A stretch of DNA of 64,000 nucleotides from Candidatus Dechloromonas phosphorivorans (lineage in GTDB: Bacteria; Pseudomonadota; Gammaproteobacteria; Burkholderiales; Rhodocyclaceae), in contig JADKIP010000014.1 of assembly GCA_016721185.1 (NCBI GenBank), forward strand, positions 372,001 through 436,000, in the 5' to 3' direction. Positions 43,458-51,940 of this stretch are shown piece after piece; the stretch's first letter is position 1; every line of letters begins with the position of its first letter. Under the pieces are notes generated by a model. It searched no databases. It saw nothing but the letters and a program-made list of their open reading frames with translations, and was not told where the DNA came from. Position numbers and translations under genes: made by a program.

Positions 43458-43555
43458 CAAGCCGTCATGGGATAATCCGCGCTTTTTCCGGGGCAGGCAT
43501 GGCACTCAAAGCGACTATTTTCAAGGTGGATTTACAGGTCGCCGACCTTGATCGC
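43458..43555 (+). repeat. Right copy of ~98-bp direct repeat (intact yaeQ 5' end)
   Basis: Matches 40761-40859 apart from a two-base gap and a few substitutions, covering the upstream sequence and first 19 codons of yaeQ. Confidence 0.88.
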
Positions 43556-44023
43556 GGGCATTTTGCCGATTACGCCCTGACTATTGCCCGTCATCCTTCG
43601 GAAACCGATGAGCGAATGATGGTGCGCCTGCTGGCTTTTGCCCTTTACGCCAGCGAGGATCTCAGTTTCGGCAAGGGGATTTCGACCGATGACGAAGCGG
43701 CGCTGTGGGAGATTGATCCCTCCGGCGTCATCCGCTTGTGGGTCGAGCTTGGCTTGCCCGACGAAACGCGGCTCCGCAAGGCGAGTCACAAGGCGGATCG
43801 TGCGGCGCTCATTACCTATGGTGGGCGTGGCGTTGACGTCTGGTGGCGGACGAATGCCGAGGCGCTGAAGCGCTTTGAAAATCTGGAAGTGTGGCAAATC
43901 ACACCCGAAGATGGTGCCGCGCTGGCCGGCCTGGCTGAGCGGAAAATGAAGTTTTCCTGCACGCTGCAGGAGGGCACCGTCTATTTTGAGGGGCTGGAAT
44001 TACACCCGATCCGGCTTCAGTGA
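43499..44023 (+). CDS. yaeQ: YaeQ family protein
   Basis: A 174-residue protein: MALKATIFKVDLQVADLDRG, YALTIARHPSETDERMMVRL, AFALYASEDLSFGKGISTDD, ELGLPDETRLRKASHKADRA. It matches YaeQ (about 180 residues), a PD-(D/E)xK-like-fold protein whose function is unsettled; E. coli yaeQ was once linked to RfaH suppression. The complete gene is preceded by the duplicated segment whose other copy lies 2.7 kb upstream. It is convergent with the zinc-ribbon gene and overlaps its 3' end by seven bases. Confidence 0.92.
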   Translation: MALKATIFKVDLQVADLDRGHFADYALTIARHPSETDERMMVRLLAFALYASEDLSFGKGISTDDEAALWEIDPSGVIRLWVELGLPDETRLRKASHKADRAALITYGGRGVDVWWRTNAEALKRFENLEVWQITPEDGAALAGLAERKMKFSCTLQEGTVYFEGLELHPIRLQ

Positions 44024-44736
44024 CGGATAAGTTTCCACAGCATTTCAACGCCTGAAACGATCAGGTCGCCAACATCGATGTTTTCCAGCGATGTGCTTTT
44101 CTTTTCCCGTTGCCCGCGCGAGTGTTCCTTTTCGCGCATGACGATGGCGTCGGCCAGCGCTTCCATGTTGGGTGTCTGGCGCTTCACTTCAGCCTGCTGA
44201 TAACGGGCCAGTGCCTGCTCGACCGCTTCGGAATCGAGGATGGCAATCGGCGAGCGGCAATGGCCGCAGGCATGGTCGCGGCGAATATCGATCGGCGCGC
44301 CGCAACCGGTGCAATGCACCACACCAATGCGAACGCTCAATTCGCTGATCTCGGCTGCGGTCAACTGCCGAATAAAGCCTTTTTCGATCATGAACTGGGC
44401 GAAGGTGGTGAATCGCCCGTGCTTTTGCAGGCAACGATGGTAGTTGAAGCGCCCGCCGGCCTTGGCCAGGTCCAGCCCATGCAGCAATTTTTCATTACAG
44501 CGCGGACAATTCAGCGGATCGCGCAGCGGAAAGCGCTGATCGTCGCGATGTTCGTGAATCAGCTTGAACAGTTCGATGATGCCGCCCGGCGTAATCTGGA
44601 CGCTCTCGAAATCGTCGAACCAGATGCTGTGGCAGGAAAAGCAGAGGTCGAGTTCGACTTCGCCATGCGTCTGGCGCTCGAAGGTCTTCTGGACCATCGG
44701 CTGGCGGCAGGAAGGGCAGGCGGTCGGCTTTTTCAC
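44017..44736 (-). CDS. Zinc-ribbon (zf-TFIIB-like) protein
   Basis: The GTG start at 44736 overlaps the upstream stop (GTGA), giving 239 residues. Three cysteine clusters are visible: CPSCRQPMVQKTFER...DLCFSCHSIWFDD (zf-TFIIB type), CPRCNEKLLHG ... HRCLQKHGRF and CTGCGAPIDIRRDHACGHC. The C-terminus is charged and ends in an amphipathic helix (LIVSGVEMLWKLIRH). The function is not known. Tight coupling to the rlhA-like gene suggests a role with rRNA modification or protein quality control, but this is inference from position only. Confidence 0.72.
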   Translation of the reverse strand: MKKPTACPSCRQPMVQKTFERQTHGEVELDLCFSCHSIWFDDFESVQITPGGIIELFKLIHEHRDDQRFPLRDPLNCPRCNEKLLHGLDLAKAGGRFNYHRCLQKHGRFTTFAQFMIEKGFIRQLTAAEISELSVRIGVVHCTGCGAPIDIRRDHACGHCRSPIAILDSEAVEQALARYQQAEVKRQTPNMEALADAIVMREKEHSRGQREKKSTSLENIDVGDLIVSGVEMLWKLIRH

Positions 44737-46622
44737 AAGGGGCGGATGCTGCCGAGGTTGAGGGTGACGCCCTTCTTCATCTTGCCGATAACGTGCATTT
44801 CGCAGGCCTTGCAGTCGAATTTCAGGATCAGTTTCTCGCTGCCATTGACCAGCGTCATCGGGTCCGGCTTCAGATGCTTGACCTCTTTCGGGCACAGATT
44901 GAAGCTGAAGCGCAGGCAATGGCGCGTGATCATCAGCGAGACCATGCCCTTTTCTTCATTGGCTTCGTAGGCATCGGCAATCAGCTTGACGCCGTGCTTT
45001 TCGTAAAACTGGCGGGCCTTTGCGTTGAAGACGTTGCCGAGGTAAGTCAGCTCTTCCTGCGGATAGGGCACCGGATTGGCGGCCGGTTCGGCGCGCGGCG
45101 GCCGTTGATAGGCGGCGAGGCGGGCCTGTTCGAGCTTTTCGGTTGCTTCACGACGCATGGCGTTGATCGCGGCGGTGGGCAGGAACCAGGCTTGCGAGAG
45201 TTGCAATTCGGCGGGTTGCGCCGCGAACATGGTGTTGCCGAATTTGCCCAGTTGTTCGATCAGCGTGGCGGTGGCCCGCTCGGCATTCTTGGCGATTTCC
45301 TTGCCGGAATTTTCGCTATTTTTCAGGTTGACCGTAGCACTGATGCCGTCCTCGTCAGTCAGCGTCAGGGCAAAGCCATCAGGCGTTTCGGCGAACAGGG
45401 GCTGGATCGACACCAGACGCTCGGCCGATTCCTTCTCCAGCGCCCGTTCAAAGGCCTGGTCGTGATTGCGGAACAGCGTCGCGCCTTCGGTCAGCCCTTC
45501 CGGGATGGCGACCGGGAAGAGCTTCTTGCCTTCGGCGCGGTTGATGCGAAAGCCGACGACCTCAGCGTGAGCATCGTAAAAGCAGACGCCATCGCCGTTA
45601 TTGAAGTCGCTTTCCGCGTTGACCAGGAAATAGTTGGGGCCGATTTCCGTGACCTCGCCAATCGCTTCACCGACGAAGCCGGCGGCATCAAAGGCGCCGA
45701 TGTCATCCTGCCGGTCATTGGCAAAATAGTCCGTGTAACCCCGGTTGAATGTTTTTTCCGGTTGCGGCGTGAAGGTGTAGGTGCTGTGGCCGGAGGAGGC
45801 GCGGTGGAATTCCGGATGCCCGGTCAGCACTTCGTCGAGCAAGGTGCGGTAATGCGCCGTGATGTTCTTGACGTAGGAAAGGTCTTTGTAGCGGCCTTCA
45901 ATCTTGAAGGAGCTGACCCCGGCCTGAGCCAGCGCCAGCACGTTGTTGCTCTGGTTGTTGTCCTTCATCGAGAGCAGATGCTGGTTTTCGGTGATCGTCT
46001 TGCCCTTGTCGTCCACCAGCGTATAGGGCAGCCGGCAGGCTTGCGAGCATTCGCCGCGGTTGGCGCTGCGCCCGGTATGGGCGTGGCTGATGAAGCACTG
46101 GCCGCTGAAGGCGACGCAGAGCGCGCCGTGGACGAAATATTCGAGCGCGACATTGGTCTGCGCTGCAATTTCCGCCACTTCCTTCATCGACAATTCGCGG
46201 GCCAGCACCACCTGCGAAAAGCCGGCATCCTCAAGAAACCTGACCTTGGCCGGATTGCGATTGTCGGTCTGCGTGCTGGCGTGCAACTGGATCGGCGGCA
46301 GATCCATTTCGAGCAGGCCCATGTCCTGAACGATCAGCGCATCGGCGCCCGACTCGTAAGCCTGCCAGGCCATCTGGCGGGCTTCGTCCAGTTCGTCATC
46401 GCGCAGGATGGTGTTCAGCGCGACGAAAACCTTGGCGTTGAAACGATGGGCGTGTCGGCTCAGTCGTTCGATATCGGCCAGCGTATTGCCGGCATTGGCG
46501 CGCGCCCCGAAGGCCGGGCCGCCGATATAGACGGCGTCGGCGCCATGATTGATCGCGGCGATGCCGAAATCGGCATTTTTCGCCGGAGCGAGGAGTTCGA
46601 GCGGGTGATTGGGGCGGGTCAT
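44733..46622 (-). CDS. rlhA: U32-family protein, RlhA-like 23S rRNA hydroxylase
   Basis: A 629-residue protein close in length to E. coli RlhA (YdcP). N-terminal TIM-barrel signatures: ELLAPAKNADFGIAAINHGA, DAVYIGGPAFGARANAGNT. The U32 cysteine cluster is SGQCFISHAHTGRSANRGEC...CRLPY, and KIEGRYKDLSYV follows. A C-terminal accessory domain has CLRFSFNLCPKEVK and FDCKACEMHV. RlhA, with iron-sulfur and prephenate-dependent chemistry, hydroxylates C2501 of 23S rRNA. The match to RlhA rather than UbiU/TrhP rests on length and the C-terminal cysteines. A copy of the dispersed repeat is embedded in frame (SATVNLKNSENSGK). Confidence 0.85.
   Translation of the reverse strand: MTRPNHPLELLAPAKNADFGIAAINHGADAVYIGGPAFGARANAGNTLADIERLSRHAHRFNAKVFVALNTILRDDELDEARQMAWQAYESGADALIVQDMGLLEMDLPPIQLHASTQTDNRNPAKVRFLEDAGFSQVVLARELSMKEVAEIAAQTNVALEYFVHGALCVAFSGQCFISHAHTGRSANRGECSQACRLPYTLVDDKGKTITENQHLLSMKDNNQSNNVLALAQAGVSSFKIEGRYKDLSYVKNITAHYRTLLDEVLTGHPEFHRASSGHSTYTFTPQPEKTFNRGYTDYFANDRQDDIGAFDAAGFVGEAIGEVTEIGPNYFLVNAESDFNNGDGVCFYDAHAEVVGFRINRAEGKKLFPVAIPEGLTEGATLFRNHDQAFERALEKESAERLVSIQPLFAETPDGFALTLTDEDGISATVNLKNSENSGKEIAKNAERATATLIEQLGKFGNTMFAAQPAELQLSQAWFLPTAAINAMRREATEKLEQARLAAYQRPPRAEPAANPVPYPQEELTYLGNVFNAKARQFYEKHGVKLIADAYEANEEKGMVSLMITRHCLRFSFNLCPKEVKHLKPDPMTLVNGSEKLILKFDCKACEMHVIGKMKKGVTLNLGSIRPL
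45305..45345 (-). repeat. Dispersed GGTCRAC/A-tract element, inside rlhA-like gene
   Basis: Coding strand GTGCTACGGTCAACCTG then AAAAATAGCGAAAATTCC, read as SATVNLKNSENS in a variable part of the protein. Confidence 0.55.
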
Positions 46623-46628
46623 TTCGAT

Positions 46629-47450
46629 TCAGTAGGCAAAGCGTGGGGCAAGTTCTTCAATATTGAATTCGCGCAAAATGGCTTCAGCGCGCTCGCGGGC
46701 ATTCTTACGCGGTCGACCGGTATGGGAGGCAATAATCAACTCGTTTTTCATCGAATGCTCCCAGCCGATCAGTTCGGTCACCGTAACTTCGTAGCCATGC
46801 GCTTCCAGCAACAGGCAGCGAAGTACGTTGGTCAGGTGGCTACCCAGTTCGCGGGTATGAATCGGATGGCGCCAGAGTTCGGAAAGCGCTGTCTTGCCGA
46901 GTGACTCATTCTTGCGGGCGCGCATGCTCGCAGCGACTTCAGCCTGGCAGCAGGGCACCAGCACGATGTGTTTGGCCTGTTTGGTCAGGGCGAAACGAAT
47001 GGCATCGTCGGTGGCTGTATTGCAGGCATGCAACGCGGTGACAACATCAATTTGCTCGGGCAGGGCGCTGGAATGAGTCGATTCCTCAACGGTGACGTCG
47101 AGAAAACTCATCCGTTCAAAGCCGAGGCGCTTGGCCAGTTCCCGTGATTTTTCGACCAGTTCCTTGCGGCTTTCGATGCCGTAAATATGGCCTGTCGCTT
47201 TTTCCTTGAAAAACAAGTCATAGAGGATGAAGCCGAGATAGGACTTGCCGGCGCCGTGATCGGCCAGGCTGTGCGCCCCGGCCAGCAACGGTTCGATGAA
47301 CTGATAGAGGTGATAGACCTGTTTCAGCTTGCGCCGGGTGTCCTGGTTCAGCTTGCCGTCGCGGGTCAGAATATGCAGTTCCTTGAGCAGTTCGATCGAC
47401 TGCCCGGGACGGATTTCGGAAATGGCGACAGCGGGATTTGGCTTTTTCAT
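46629..47450 (-). CDS. Class I SAM-dependent methyltransferase-like protein
   Basis: From ATG 47450 the protein has 273 residues. The Rossmann methyltransferase motifs are visible: LADHGAGKSYLGFILYDLFF (motif I, with DxGAGKS-type glycine loop) around residue 65, YGIESRKELVEKSRELAKRL (acidic motif II), and a later VTALHACNTATDDAIRFALT. Cys-Cys in VPCCQAEVAASM is typical of a METTL25-like/RNA methyltransferase branch. It is followed by the rlhA-like gene six bases downstream, so rRNA or tRNA is a reasonable substrate guess; this is not shown by the sequence. Confidence 0.75.
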   Translation of the reverse strand: MKKPNPAVAISEIRPGQSIELLKELHILTRDGKLNQDTRRKLKQVYHLYQFIEPLLAGAHSLADHGAGKSYLGFILYDLFFKEKATGHIYGIESRKELVEKSRELAKRLGFERMSFLDVTVEESTHSSALPEQIDVVTALHACNTATDDAIRFALTKQAKHIVLVPCCQAEVAASMRARKNESLGKTALSELWRHPIHTRELGSHLTNVLRCLLLEAHGYEVTVTELIGWEHSMKNELIIASHTGRPRKNARERAEAILREFNIEELAPRFAY

Positions 47451-47747
47451 AGGGGACGAATTATCGCATTGCGCCAACAAATCCGGGCTTGCTGGCGGTG
47501 GTGTGGCGGCGAACATTCATGCAATTTACGGACAGTTTTCCAAAAACCTGTCGCCAGTTTGCGACAAATAACTAAAAATACAAATTATTAAAAAGTGTAA
47601 GTCAATGAATTTAAATCGATATTTTTGTCTTGGCACGGCATTCGCGTAGTGCTGATCAGATTCATCAAAAAACGTGTCAACCGATCGGTAATTGTGGCGT
47701 TATTCGGAACATGGTGATCCAACACCGCACTTCATACGGAGAGACAA
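47451..47747. other. AT-rich intergenic region with promoter signals
   Basis: About 300 bases, with a very AT-rich middle (AAATAACTAAAAATACAAAT at about 47566) unlike its surroundings. It holds the candidate sigma-54 promoter at 47630 and the leaders of two divergent genes. No coding sequence was seen. Confidence 0.55.
47630..47645 (+). promoter_or_regulatory. Candidate sigma-54 promoter
   Basis: TTGGCACGGCATTCGC has the -24 GG and -12 GC ten bases apart and a full TTGGCACG block; only one T of the TTGC half is changed. It lies about 105 bases before the 92-residue gene and points toward it. Confidence 0.55.
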
Positions 47748-48026
47748 ATGGGCAGTTTAAGCAACGAATCCTTTGATCAGTTTCTGGATTCACTCAAGAA
47801 TGCTGGCATCACGATTTCCAACGAAGCCGAACTGCGCGAGCGCCTGGCTGAAGCTCAACGGTGGCGTTTCGCCTTCCAGACCCTCGCCGCAAACGGCAAG
47901 GTCATCGGCATCAGCTTCGAAGATCATTCCGAAGGCCGCAACGAAGCCGAAATCAATCGCGCTTTCAACGATTTCCAGTTTTCTGAAAACAGCAAGGCAG
48001 TTTTCTCTGCCAGCCTGAAGCACTAA
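47748..48026 (+). CDS. Conserved-looking hypothetical protein, 92 residues
   Basis: The product is acidic and soluble: MGSLSNESFDQFLDSLKNAG, ITISNEAELRERLAEAQRWR, FAFQTLAANGKVIGISFEDH, ending FSASLKH. No domain is recognised. ACGGAGAGACAA before the ATG is a reasonable ribosome site and codon use matches its neighbours, so it is taken as real. It is a single-gene unit between a candidate sigma-54 promoter and a terminator, which hints at nitrogen, stress or motility-type control. Function unknown. Confidence 0.72.
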   Translation: MGSLSNESFDQFLDSLKNAGITISNEAELRERLAEAQRWRFAFQTLAANGKVIGISFEDHSEGRNEAEINRAFNDFQFSENSKAVFSASLKH

Positions 48027-48067
48027 GCGATTTGTCGTACTCCGCTTTGGCGGGGTAACAAAAAAGA

Positions 48068-48096
48068 ACGGGCGCCTTTGTGGTGCCCGTTTTGCA
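48068..48096 (+). terminator. Rho-independent terminator
   Basis: ACGGGCGCC, loop TTTGT, GGTGCCCGT (one G-U pair) then TTTG, about 45 bases after the 92-residue gene. Confidence 0.7.
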
Positions 48097-48319
48097 TGCA
48101 ACTTTTCCCGCTGGCCGTTATCTGACTCGCTCTGTGCATCGCCGGCAGGTCTTCTCAAGACAAGCGCGGCGAGCTGAACGTCGCTTCACTGATTGCCCGG
48201 ATTGTTTCGCTGAATCTGCGAACATTCAACGAACGGTGGGGTGTCTTGTGCCGTGATTGGGCGTGACCCTCCCGCTTAGTCGATGCAAAATACAACTTCT
48301 CCCAACCCCGAATTCACCG

Positions 48320-49438
48320 ATGCCTCATAAAAAACTAAAAGTTTCCGCCCGTGGCATGCTTGAAGCCTACGAGGCCCTGCTGGCGACCCGCGGCTACGTT
48401 GCGGATATTGCCCAAATGACGGCGGCGACAGCTTTGCAGAATCTCTACACCAGTTTGCTGTATTTCAAGGTGGGGCGGAACAATACTTTCAAACGCTTGC
48501 TTGCACCGCCCAAGCCGCCGCAAGGCATTTATTTCTGGGGCGGCGTTGGCCGGGGCAAAAGCTTCCTGATGGATTGCTTCTACGATTCCGTGCCCTATCG
48601 CCGTAAAAAGCGTATTCACTTTCATGCCTTCATGCAGCAGATCCATCGTGATCTGGACAAATACAAAGGTGAACCGGACCCGATGCTCAAGGTTGCCGAA
48701 CAGATCGCACGCGAGGTTCGCCTGCTGTGTTTTGACGAGTTCCACGTTTCCGATATTGCCGATGCAATGATTCTCGGTCGCCTGCTCGATGGCCTGTTCG
48801 CCAAGGGCGTCATTCTGGTGATGACTTCCAACTATCCGCCGAGCATGCTCTACCCGAACGGTTTGCATCGTGAAAGTTTCCTGCCGACCATTGCGTTGCT
48901 GGAAAAGCATCTTGATGTCTTTGAAGTGGAAGCCGGGGTTGATTACCGTTTGCGGACGCTGGAACAAGTTGAGATCTACCACCATCCGGCCGATGATGCG
49001 GCCGAGAAAAAGATGCGCGACTATTTCAAGATGGTGGCGGGCGGGGATGGCAAGAAGGGTGGTTCGATTGAAGTGCTGGGCCGGCAAATCGATACGGTGC
49101 GGCGCGGCAATGGCGTTATCTGGTTCGATTTCAAGGCACTCTGCGGCGGCCCGCGTTCGCAGAATGACTATCTGGAAATCGCCCGCACTTACCACACGGT
49201 GCTGCTCTCGCACATTCCCAAAATGACCGCCAGCCAGTCGTCCGAGGCGCGGCGGTTTACCTGGCTGATTGATGTTTTTTACGATCACAAGGTCAAGCTG
49301 ATTTCGACTGCTGATTGCGCCCCTGAGCTGTTGTACACCGAAGGCACCCAGGCCAGTGAATTTGCTCGCCCGGTCAGTCGCTTGACCGAAATGCACTCGC
49401 GGGAATACCTTGCCCTGCCGCATATCGTGGCGCTTTGA
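48320..49438 (+). CDS. zapE: AFG1-like ATPase ZapE
   Basis: A 372-residue P-loop ATPase. Walker A is GIYFWGGVGRGKSFLMDCFY near residue 75 and Walker B is LLCFDEFHVSDIADAMILGR near residue 140. The sensor VILVMTSNYPPSMLYPNGLH and the C-terminal RFTWLIDVFYDHKVKLI are typical of ZapE/Afg1. ZapE binds FtsZ and aids cell division under low oxygen or heat; mitochondrial Afg1 assists respiratory-complex turnover. The ATG at 48320 begins the conserved domain. A secretin-like gene follows seven bases after its stop, so the two may be co-transcribed. Confidence 0.93.
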   Translation: MPHKKLKVSARGMLEAYEALLATRGYVADIAQMTAATALQNLYTSLLYFKVGRNNTFKRLLAPPKPPQGIYFWGGVGRGKSFLMDCFYDSVPYRRKKRIHFHAFMQQIHRDLDKYKGEPDPMLKVAEQIAREVRLLCFDEFHVSDIADAMILGRLLDGLFAKGVILVMTSNYPPSMLYPNGLHRESFLPTIALLEKHLDVFEVEAGVDYRLRTLEQVEIYHHPADDAAEKKMRDYFKMVAGGDGKKGGSIEVLGRQIDTVRRGNGVIWFDFKALCGGPRSQNDYLEIARTYHTVLLSHIPKMTASQSSEARRFTWLIDVFYDHKVKLISTADCAPELLYTEGTQASEFARPVSRLTEMHSREYLALPHIVAL

Positions 49439-49444
49439 GGGGAG

Positions 49445-50251
49445 ATGATGAAAACTGCGCTAAAAACGCTGTTCACCGCAGCAATCGTTTTGTGGATCGG
49501 TCTGGTTGGCGCGCAGCAGCTGGAAGTCATCGAGCTGAAGAGCAAGAGCGTCGAGGATGTTTTGCCGGTCCTGTTGCCGCTGGTTGAGCCGGGCGGCACG
49601 CTGACCGGTATGAACAATCAACTCTTTCTTCGTGCTTCGCCGCGCAACCGGGCCGACATCAAGAAAGCCCTGGCAGCGCTGGATACGCCAACGCGGCGCC
49701 TGATTATCCGGATCAGCCAGAACCGGCAAAGCGAGGACAATGCACGCGGCGCTGAGGCGAGCGGGCAGGTGGTGCTCGGCAGCTCGCGGCGTTCCAACGC
49801 GCAGGCCCAGGTTTGGGATACCAAGAGCGTGCGTGGCGAAAGTGCCGGGCAAATGGTGCAGACTGTTGAGGGGGGCCAGGCGTTTATCCAGATCGGCCGC
49901 TCATTGCCGATTCCAATGCGCCAGGTGGTGATTGGCCCCGGCGGTGCCGTCATCAACGAAACGGTGGTTTACAAGGATGTCGGGCGCGGCTTTTATGTCG
50001 CGCCGCGCCTCAATGGCGAACGGGTAACGCTGGATATTAGCCAGCAGGCAGACAGCGTGGGCGGCAATGGCCGCGGTAATATCAACACCCAGCGTTTGTC
50101 GACCACGGTTTCCGGTCGGCTGGGCGAGTGGATCGAACTGGGTGGCGGCGGTCGTCAGTCCAGTAACAACCAGAGCGGAACGCTCAGTCTTTCAACGAGT
50201 GATGCGAGAGATAATCGCGCGGTCTGGCTTATGGTAGAGGAAGTTGAGTGA
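49445..50251 (+). CDS. Periplasmic secretin-domain-like protein
   Basis: A 268-residue protein with a signal peptide (LFTAAIVLWIGLVGAQQ). Residues 22-90 resemble the secretin N-domain (NolW-like): LEVIELKSKSVEDVLPVLLP, LFLRASPRNRADIKKALAAL. Residues 165-268 look like the start of a secretin beta-barrel (GRGFYVAPRLNGERVTLDIS, GEWIELGGGGRQSSNNQSGT). A full secretin is two to three times longer and no other secretion gene is near. GAGGGGAG lies just before the tandem ATGs. It overlaps the next small membrane-protein gene. Role unknown; assembly or regulation of an envelope pore is conceivable. Confidence 0.68.
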   Translation: MMKTALKTLFTAAIVLWIGLVGAQQLEVIELKSKSVEDVLPVLLPLVEPGGTLTGMNNQLFLRASPRNRADIKKALAALDTPTRRLIIRISQNRQSEDNARGAEASGQVVLGSSRRSNAQAQVWDTKSVRGESAGQMVQTVEGGQAFIQIGRSLPIPMRQVVIGPGGAVINETVVYKDVGRGFYVAPRLNGERVTLDISQQADSVGGNGRGNINTQRLSTTVSGRLGEWIELGGGGRQSSNNQSGTLSLSTSDARDNRAVWLMVEEVE

Positions 50252-50487
50252 GTAATTTGAAGCGTCACATCGGGCAAAAAGTGGCATTTGCTGCATCGGT
50301 TTTCTGCGCCGTTCTTTCCTTGCCGGTACTCGGCATTTTTGTTTGGCTGGTGAACGAAAAAGGCATGAACGATACCTGGACGCCCAGCGCCTTGACGACG
50401 GTGTTCTTTCTTTTGTTCTGTGCGGTCGTGCTTTACGTGGTGAGCCGGCCCCAGCCGCCCTTGCCGCCGCCGGATGCCGCCCACTAG
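50248..50487 (+). CDS. Small two-helix membrane protein
   Basis: A 79-residue protein starting at GTG 50248, which overlaps the upstream TGA. It has two membrane helices (VAFAASVFCAVLSLPVLGIF and LTTVFFLLFCAVVLYVVS) joined by a short polar loop and ends in a Pro-rich tail (RPQPPLPPPDAAH). It is not recognised. The four-base overlap shows translational coupling to the secretin-like gene, so the two products probably work together. Confidence 0.62.
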   Translation: MSNLKRHIGQKVAFAASVFCAVLSLPVLGIFVWLVNEKGMNDTWTPSALTTVFFLLFCAVVLYVVSRPQPPLPPPDAAH

Positions 50488-50498
50488 AGAAATTTCCT

Positions 50499-50536
50499 GC
50501 GGCTGCGGTCGACCGCTAAAAACCGGCAAAATCCAA
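50499..50536 (+). repeat. Dispersed GGTCRAC/A-tract element, intergenic
   Basis: GCGGCTGCGGTCGACCGCT then AAAAACCGGCAAAATCC. It stands between a stop codon and a bidirectional terminator. Confidence 0.6.
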
Positions 50537-50571
50537 AAACAAAACCCGGCGTGAGCCGGGTTTTGTTTTTT
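50535..50571. terminator. Bidirectional rho-independent terminator
   Basis: CAAAACCCGGC, loop GTGA, GCCGGGTTTTG then TTTTT; the A-run on the left serves the converging metY gene. Confidence 0.88.
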
Positions 50572-50584
50572 GGTGCAATAAAAA

Positions 50585-51868
50585 TCAGGCGGCTTTCAGT
50601 GCCTGATCCAGATCGGCGATCAAGTCGTCGATATGTTCAATACCGATCGACAAGCGAATCATTTCCTCCGAGACACCGGCCTTGGCCATTTCGGCCGCTG
50701 ACAACTGGCGGTGCGTGGTCGATGCCGGGTGGCAGGCCAACGTTTTGCAGTCGCCAATATTGACCAGTCGGGTGACCAGTTGCAGCGCATCCTGGAACTT
50801 GCCGCCAGCTTCGCTGCCGCTGCAGTTTGTGCCCTTGACGCCAAAACTGAGAATCCCGGAGGCGCGGCCGCCCATGTATTTCTGCACCAGCGCATGATCC
50901 TTGTGGTCGGGCAGGCCGCCGTAATTGACCCAACTGACTTTCGGATGGCTCTTCAGGAAATTGGCGATCTTCAGCGCGTTTTCGCAGATGCGGTCCATGC
51001 GCAAGGCGAGGGTTTCGATCCCTTGCAGGATCAGGAAGGCGTTGAACGGCGAAATTGCTGCGCCCATGTTGCGCAGCGGCACGGTGCGGGCACGGCCGAT
51101 GTAGGCGGCGGGGCCGAGCGCTTCGGTATAGATCACGCCGTGGTAGGACACATCCGGCTCATTCAGGCGCTTGAATTTGGTCTTGTGCTCGGCCCAGGGG
51201 AACTTGCCGCTATCGACAATGATGCCGCCAAGGCTGTTGCCGTGCCCGCCAAGGTATTTGGTGAGCGAATGCACCACGATATCGGCGCCGTGTTCAAACG
51301 GGCGGCACAGGTAAGGCGAGGGCACGGTGTTGTCGACAATGACCGGCACGCCATGCTTGTGGGCGATTTCGGCAAGCTTTTCGAAGTCGGTGATATTGCC
51401 CAGCGGGTTGCCGACCGATTCGCAGAAAACGGCCTTGGTCTTGCTGTCGATCAGCTTTTCAAAGGCTGCCGGATCATTGAAGTCGGCAAAGCGGACATCA
51501 ATACCGTATTGCGGCAAGGTATGCGCGAACAGGTTGTAGGTGCCGCCGTAGAGCGTGCTCGACGAGATGATGTTGTCGCCGGCTTCGGCAATCGTCTGGA
51601 TCGATGCGGTAATTGCCGCCATGCCGGAGGCCATCGCCAGCCCGGCAACGCCGCCTTCCATCGCGGCAACGCGCTTTTCCAGCACGTCCGTCGTCGGGTT
51701 CATGATGCGGGTGTAGATGTTGCCGGCGACCTTCAGGTCGAACAGATCGGCGCCATGCTGGGTGTTGTCGAAGGCATAGGAACTGGTCTGGTAAATCGGC
51801 ACGGCGACCGCCTTGGTGGTCGGGTCCGGGCTATAGCCGCCGTGGACGGCAAGGGTTTCGATCTTCAT
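50585..51868 (-). CDS. metY: O-acetylhomoserine sulfhydrylase (MetY)
   Basis: A 427-residue PLP enzyme of the Cys/Met metabolism family. It starts MKIETLAVHGGYSPDPTTKA with VPIYQTSSYAF. Cofactor-region motifs are GNIYTRIMNPTTDVLEKRVA and the PLP lysine in VVHSLTKYLGGHGNSLGG near residue 208. The C-terminus GIEHIDDLIADLDQAL is standard. MetY makes homocysteine from O-acetylhomoserine and sulfide in the cytoplasm, bypassing cystathionine. The length is typical for MetY rather than MetB/MetC (about 390). It is monocistronic, with a leaderless-looking gap to mnmC. Confidence 0.95.
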   Translation of the reverse strand: MKIETLAVHGGYSPDPTTKAVAVPIYQTSSYAFDNTQHGADLFDLKVAGNIYTRIMNPTTDVLEKRVAAMEGGVAGLAMASGMAAITASIQTIAEAGDNIISSSTLYGGTYNLFAHTLPQYGIDVRFADFNDPAAFEKLIDSKTKAVFCESVGNPLGNITDFEKLAEIAHKHGVPVIVDNTVPSPYLCRPFEHGADIVVHSLTKYLGGHGNSLGGIIVDSGKFPWAEHKTKFKRLNEPDVSYHGVIYTEALGPAAYIGRARTVPLRNMGAAISPFNAFLILQGIETLALRMDRICENALKIANFLKSHPKVSWVNYGGLPDHKDHALVQKYMGGRASGILSFGVKGTNCSGSEAGGKFQDALQLVTRLVNIGDCKTLACHPASTTHRQLSAAEMAKAGVSEEMIRLSIGIEHIDDLIADLDQALKAA

Positions 51869-51940
51869 GCGTGTCTCTCTTTTATTTGTGGTGAGTGAAT
51901 AAAAATGAAGTCTAGCAGGCGTTGACCGCAGCTGCCTGTT

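Noticed and set aside
44793..46904. 703-codon open frame on the plus strand opposite rlhA
   Set aside because: It is antisense to a conserved U32 protein and has no ribosome site or domain.
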